From NCBI RefSeq assembly GCF_002072175.1, contig NZ_MVIV01000002.1:334743-398742 (forward strand): a stretch of DNA of 64,000 nucleotides. The letters run 5' to 3'. This DNA comes from Actinomyces gaoshouyii. GTDB lineage: Bacteria > Actinomycetota > Actinomycetes > Actinomycetales > Actinomycetaceae. The translations under genes and the position numbers were made by a program. Positions 60,522-64,000 of the stretch are shown piece after piece (the first letter of the stretch is position 1; each line of letters opens with the position of its first letter). Below the pieces are notes generated by a model. The model saw only the letters and a list, made by a program, of their open reading frames with translations, did no database searches and was not told the DNA's origin.

Positions 60522-63371
60522 ATGAAGGACGCGAAGGGGCGTCGGCACACCGCGCCCAGTGCCCACCACGAGGCGCCGGTCAAGCACGGGGCCCCCGGGG
60601 CGGGGGAATCCCGCGCCTACTGGCTCGACACCACCACCCTTGCCTGGCCCGCGAGCCTCCTGCCCGCCGGCGTGCTCCCATCCGAGTTGGGCTCGACCGC
60701 TCGCCCGCCGGTCTCCTTCGACCTCATCGCCAGCCCGCGCGGCGGCACCGCGGTCGCGGATGGCCTGCTCAGCCTCGGCGACGGCGCCCTCGTCGTTCCT
60801 CTCGTCGTCGCCGGGATCATCGACGAGGTCCGTCCCGGGGCGCTCGCCACGCACCCGCCACTCGCCGGATACCTGGCTCTGAGCACGCAGGACGCCATCG
60901 CCGGGCCCCGATTGCCCGATGACGCCGTGGAGGCGGCGCTCACCGGTCAGCTGGCGATCGTGCAGCGCACGGTGGACTCCGACGCCGTCGGCCACTGGAT
61001 CACCGCCTGCACCGGCGTTCAGATCTGGCCGATCCTCGACCTCCTCTACAGCGGCGCGGCCAGCCGCGACGGCTCCGCTCCCCTCGGTCCCACGTGGAGC
61101 AGCGGCGGCCGTCGCCAGGATGGGGAGGGCCCCGCCTTCGCGCTCTGGGCGCCCACCGCCGTCGAGGTCGCCCTCCTGAGCTGGGCCGCCGATGACCCCA
61201 CCGGTTCCGTGCCCCTCATCGATGGCGAGCCCCTGCGCTCCCCCGCCCAGCGCCTGTCGGACGGTCGCTGGGAGGTGCCCGCGAGCCCTCGTATCAGCAC
61301 GGGGGATCAGTACCTGTGGGAGGTCCGGGTCTACGTCCCCGCCACCGGGCGCATCGAGACGAACCTCGTCACCGACCCGTACTCCACCGCCCTGACGACG
61401 GACTCGCGCCGCAGCGTCGCCGTCGACCTCTCCGATCCGGCGCTCGCCCCCGCCGCCTGGGCGAACCAGGCCGCCCCCGTCGCGGGAAGCGAGCTCGGAG
61501 GAGACGCCGCCCGGGCCATCTACGAGCTCCACGTGCGTGACTTCTCCGCCGCGGACCCCACCTGCCCGGCCGAGTTGCGCGGGACCTACGCCGCCTTCAG
61601 CGCTGACAGCGCGGGAACCCGCAGCCTGCGCGAGCTCTCCGAGGCCGGCATCGACACGCTCCACCTCATGCCGACCTTCGATATCGCCTCCATCCCGGAG
61701 GACCGAGCCGCCCAGGCCGTCCCCGATATCCCCGACGGCATCCACCCAGCCTCGCGCCGCCCCCAGGCGGCGATCGCCGCCGTTGCCGACGACGACGCCT
61801 ACAATTGGGGCTACGACCCCTACCATTGGGGTGTCCCCGAGGGCTCCTACGCGCGCGCCGGGCACCAGGATGGCGGAGCCCGGATCATCGAGATGCGAGA
61901 GATGATCGGCGCCCTGCACGCCATGGGCCTCCAGGTGGTGCTCGACCAGGTGTACAACCACACCGCGGCCAGCGGGCAGGACCCGCGCTCCGTGCTGGAC
62001 CGAATCGTGCCCGGCTATTACCACCGCCTCGATGCCGCCGGCGCCATCGAGGACTCCACGTGCGCGAACAACATCGCGACCGAGCGGTCCATGGCGGAGC
62101 GCCTCATGATCGACATGTGCGTGCGGTGGGCGCGTGACTACCGGGCGGACGGCTTCCGATTCGACCTCATGGGGCACCACTCCGCGGCCACGATGCGCGG
62201 CGTGCGCGAGGCCCTGCGCGCGGAGGCCGCTGAGGTGAACGGCCACGACCCCTTCCTCTACGGGGAGGGCTGGAACTTCGGGGAGGTGCGGGACAACAGG
62301 CTCTTCGTCCAGGCCGTGCAGGGCCAGTTGACGGGGACCGGCATCGGCTGCTTCAACGACCGCCTGCGCGATGCCCTGCGCGGCGGGAGCGTCGCGGATT
62401 CCGACCCGAGGGAGATCCAGGGGCTCGGGACGGGCCTGGCGCAGGCGCCCTCGCCCTTCGACACTCGTCCCGCGGATATCCGGCGGGCGGATCTCGTCTG
62501 GCGCGGCGATCTCATCCGCATCGCCCTGGCGGGCAACCTGCGCGACGTGGCGCTGCACTCCGGCCATGGCCACTGGGCGCGGGGCGATGAGCTGCGCTAC
62601 GGCACGGATCCGGCCGCATTCGCCTCAGAGCCGGTGGAGTCCATCAATTATGTGGACGCCCATGACGACGAGACCCTCTTCGACGTCCTCGCCTACAAGC
62701 TCGCCCCGGACGAGCCGATGGAGGCCCGCGCGCGCATGGCGGCGCTGTGCCTGGGCGTGGTCGCGCTCGGGCAGTCGCCGGCGTTCTGGGCGGCCGGCGC
62801 GGAGATGCTGCGCTCGAAGTCCCTGGATCGCGATTCCTACAACTCCGGGGACCACTTCAACGCCCTCGACTGGTCATGCGCGGACAACGGTTGGGGACGG
62901 GGCCTGCCCCCTGCCGAGCGCAACTTCGACCGGTGGCTCACGCAGGCCGGGCTGCTCACCCGCCCCGGGCTGCGGCCCACCGCCGAGCGCATCGCCGCGA
63001 CCCGCGCCCAGTGCCTCGACTTCCTGCGGCTGCGGCGATCCACCCCGTTGCTGGCGCTGGGCAGCGCCGAGCTCATCCGGGAACGGGTCTCCTTCCCGGT
63101 CACCGGCGATCCTGGCGTCATCGTCATGGTGATCGACGACGGCGCCGGGCCCGCTGATCTCGACCCGACCCTCGACGGCCTCGCCGTGGTCATCAACGCG
63201 GGAGCCCGGGAATCAGTGGTGCGCCCGGGCTCCATGATGGGGCGCGGATTCATCCTCAGCCCGATCCAGGCCGCGGGTGCGGATGACGTCGTCAAGGGCA
63301 CGGCCTTCAATCCGACCACGGGCGAGCTGGGCGTCCCCGCGCGCACGGTGGCGGTGCTCATCGAGCCCTGA
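60522..63371 (+). CDS. pulA: Pullulanase-type alpha-1,6-glucosidase
   Basis: 949 aa from the ATG at 60522 with GGGAGGG upstream. Bacterial pullulanase layout: N-terminal region (AYWLDTTTLAWP), CBM48-like domain, YNWGYDPYHWGVPEGSYA, then a GH13 barrel with nucleophile Asp548 (FRFDLMGHH), acid/base Glu582 (LYGEGWNFGE) and the third Asp in NYVDAHDDETLFD. It debranches alpha-1,6 links of pullulan, starch or glycogen. There is no signal peptide, so it is probably an intracellular debranching enzyme. Its product connects to Pgm through glucose 1-phosphate. Confidence 0.95.
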   Translation: MKDAKGRRHTAPSAHHEAPVKHGAPGAGESRAYWLDTTTLAWPASLLPAGVLPSELGSTARPPVSFDLIASPRGGTAVADGLLSLGDGALVVPLVVAGIIDEVRPGALATHPPLAGYLALSTQDAIAGPRLPDDAVEAALTGQLAIVQRTVDSDAVGHWITACTGVQIWPILDLLYSGAASRDGSAPLGPTWSSGGRRQDGEGPAFALWAPTAVEVALLSWAADDPTGSVPLIDGEPLRSPAQRLSDGRWEVPASPRISTGDQYLWEVRVYVPATGRIETNLVTDPYSTALTTDSRRSVAVDLSDPALAPAAWANQAAPVAGSELGGDAARAIYELHVRDFSAADPTCPAELRGTYAAFSADSAGTRSLRELSEAGIDTLHLMPTFDIASIPEDRAAQAVPDIPDGIHPASRRPQAAIAAVADDDAYNWGYDPYHWGVPEGSYARAGHQDGGARIIEMREMIGALHAMGLQVVLDQVYNHTAASGQDPRSVLDRIVPGYYHRLDAAGAIEDSTCANNIATERSMAERLMIDMCVRWARDYRADGFRFDLMGHHSAATMRGVREALRAEAAEVNGHDPFLYGEGWNFGEVRDNRLFVQAVQGQLTGTGIGCFNDRLRDALRGGSVADSDPREIQGLGTGLAQAPSPFDTRPADIRRADLVWRGDLIRIALAGNLRDVALHSGHGHWARGDELRYGTDPAAFASEPVESINYVDAHDDETLFDVLAYKLAPDEPMEARARMAALCLGVVALGQSPAFWAAGAEMLRSKSLDRDSYNSGDHFNALDWSCADNGWGRGLPPAERNFDRWLTQAGLLTRPGLRPTAERIAATRAQCLDFLRLRRSTPLLALGSAELIRERVSFPVTGDPGVIVMVIDDGAGPADLDPTLDGLAVVINAGARESVVRPGSMMGRGFILSPIQAAGADDVVKGTAFNPTTGELGVPARTVAVLIEP

Positions 63372-63474
63372 GCGAGTGGGACGTCACTATCCTCCCGCCG
63401 GGGCGTCACCGCGTCACCGGTGGACGCCGGCGAGGCGCGCGCAAGGCATGGAGGAGCGGGGGAGCACAGGAAAT

Positions 63475-63509
63475 AGCCCGGGCCCGTCTCGAGGAGACGG
63501 GCCCGGGCT
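63475..63509. terminator. Bidirectional hairpin between pulA and the secreted peptide gene
   Basis: Perfect 16-bp stem AGCCCGGGCCCGTCTC (63475-63490) / GAGACGGGCCCGGGCT (63494-63509) with the 3-nt loop GAG; flanked by AAAT on the left. Confidence 0.85.
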
Positions 63510-63545
63510 CCGCACAGGAAGGTGAACGATATGGGGTGCGCCAGC

Positions 63546-63740
63546 TCAGCAGAGCCAGCCCATGAAGTAGGCGCAGCGGATGTGCCAGTAGGCCGGGGCG
63601 ACGGCGTTGCCGGACCGGTCGAACTGGGAAGCGGCCTGAGGGGCCTTGGGGCTGGCCTCGGCGGCCGAGGCGGCCGGGGCGACAGCGGTGAGAAGAGAAG
63701 CGGCGAGGAGGGCGCCTGCCAGGGTGCGACGACGGGTCAC
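63546..63740 (-). CDS. Small secreted two-cysteine peptide
   Basis: 64 aa from a GTG with AGGAGA 5-6 nt upstream. A clean Sec signal peptide (MTRRRTLAGALLAASLLTAV..., cleavage predicted at ASA-AE near residue 26-27) leaves a mature chain of about 38 residues. It ends in YWHIRCAYFMGWLC, with Cys56 and Cys64, an aromatic loop that could close by a disulfide. I recognise no family. It lies 94 nt downstream of a sensor-kinase gene on the same strand, so it could be a signal or a product of that system. Real gene likely given the signal peptide and ribosome-binding site. Confidence 0.7.
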   Translation of the reverse strand: MTRRRTLAGALLAASLLTAVAPAASAAEASPKAPQAASQFDRSGNAVAPAYWHIRCAYFMGWLC

Positions 63741-63833
63741 GGTGATCTCCTATGTTGGGGTCAGGGAGCTCTGTAGTGGCTCCAGTCTTACGGGTTCATG
63801 GGACACCGCCATCGCCCCTAGGGTCAAGGGCTC

Positions 63834-64000
63834 TCATTCTTTTGTAGGACTGATTTGTCTCGGGAAGGTCCCGGAAGGATCCGCGCCGGGACCGAGTGGG
63901 AGGGTGAGTGTGAGGGTCCAGTGGTGGTCGGTGGTGGTGTGGGTGAGGGTTCCGTCGAGGGCTTGGGCGCGTTCGTGCAGTCCGATGAGTCCGAGTCCTG
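63834..64000 (-). CDS. NarL-type sensor histidine kinase, C-terminal end (truncated by window edge)
   Basis: Only the last 54 codons are present. The reading frame gives GLGLIGLHERAQALDGTLTH, the G2 box of HisKA_3-type (LiaS/DesK/NarX-like) kinases, then a short tail ending PTKE and TGA (63834-63836). The receiver partner and sensor domain lie outside the window. It is upstream of the small secreted peptide gene on the same strand. Confidence 0.85.
   Translation of the reverse strand, partial: GLGLIGLHERAQALDGTLTHTTTDHHWTLTLTLPLGPGADPSGTFPRQISPTKE

Overview
The window is high-GC DNA (roughly 70% G+C by eye) with densely packed genes on both strands. It reads as chromosomal DNA of an actinobacterium, and the gene mix suggests an Actinomyces-like member of the Actinomycetaceae (inference, not tested). 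The supports are the fhaA-fhaB-pstP-rodA-pbpA-kinase growth operon, a DUF5926 protein, a GuaB1-type IMP dehydrogenase-related protein, a YwiC-like protein and many apparently leaderless starts (a TAnnnT box 6-7 nt before the start codon).

Layout. 1-6408 (minus) is the Ser/Thr kinase, cell-wall growth and phosphatase operon, cut at the left edge. It is followed by tRNA-Leu(CAG), a VanZ-like protein, the cstA/ybdD-type pair (7598-10223), a LysR regulator divergent from a YeiH-type transporter, purB and a small holin-like membrane protein. 14525-17666 (plus) holds two translationally coupled pairs: a 39-aa ORF with a membrane protein, and a WXG-like 70-aa protein with a large alpha/beta-hydrolase protein. 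17775-24668 holds an aminotransferase, a YwiC-like protein, pgm, ridA, an unknown membrane protein and a DUF5926 protein. 24804-30633 (minus) is a probable operon of histidine kinase, response regulator and an FbpABC-type importer. 31423-39613 holds a glycosyltransferase, two large polytopic membrane proteins, pheA and a diacylglycerol-kinase-family protein. 39642-46325 holds oxyR, serS, a HAD phosphatase, a solute-binding lipoprotein and an AGE-family isomerase. 46444-47748 carries two tRNA-Ser genes and tRNA-Arg around a gene-free stretch of almost 1 kb. 47864-58382 holds a TAP-like peptidase, guaB1, a transsulfuration enzyme behind a Met-rich leader ORF, and a giant cell-surface subtilase. 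58551-60438 is a two-gene AAA ATPase/RloB-like module resembling the AbiL/RloAB defence family. 60522-63371 is a pullulanase, then a small secreted two-cysteine peptide gene lies beside the 3' end of a NarL-type sensor kinase at the right edge.

The most unusual structure is a dispersed intergenic repeat. Its core is CGAGACCGGTC (containing the palindrome GACCGGTC), repeated at exactly 22-bp spacing at five loci. One locus is a 34-bp perfect inverted repeat around a 2-nt centre (37581-37650), and one is a triple tandem (34651-34705). Its contexts (between divergent genes, between tandem genes, after a stop codon) do not fit a simple terminator. Other leads are the WXG/hydrolase pair, the secreted peptide next to a sensor kinase, the Met-rich leader upstream of a methionine/cysteine gene and the RloAB-like pair.
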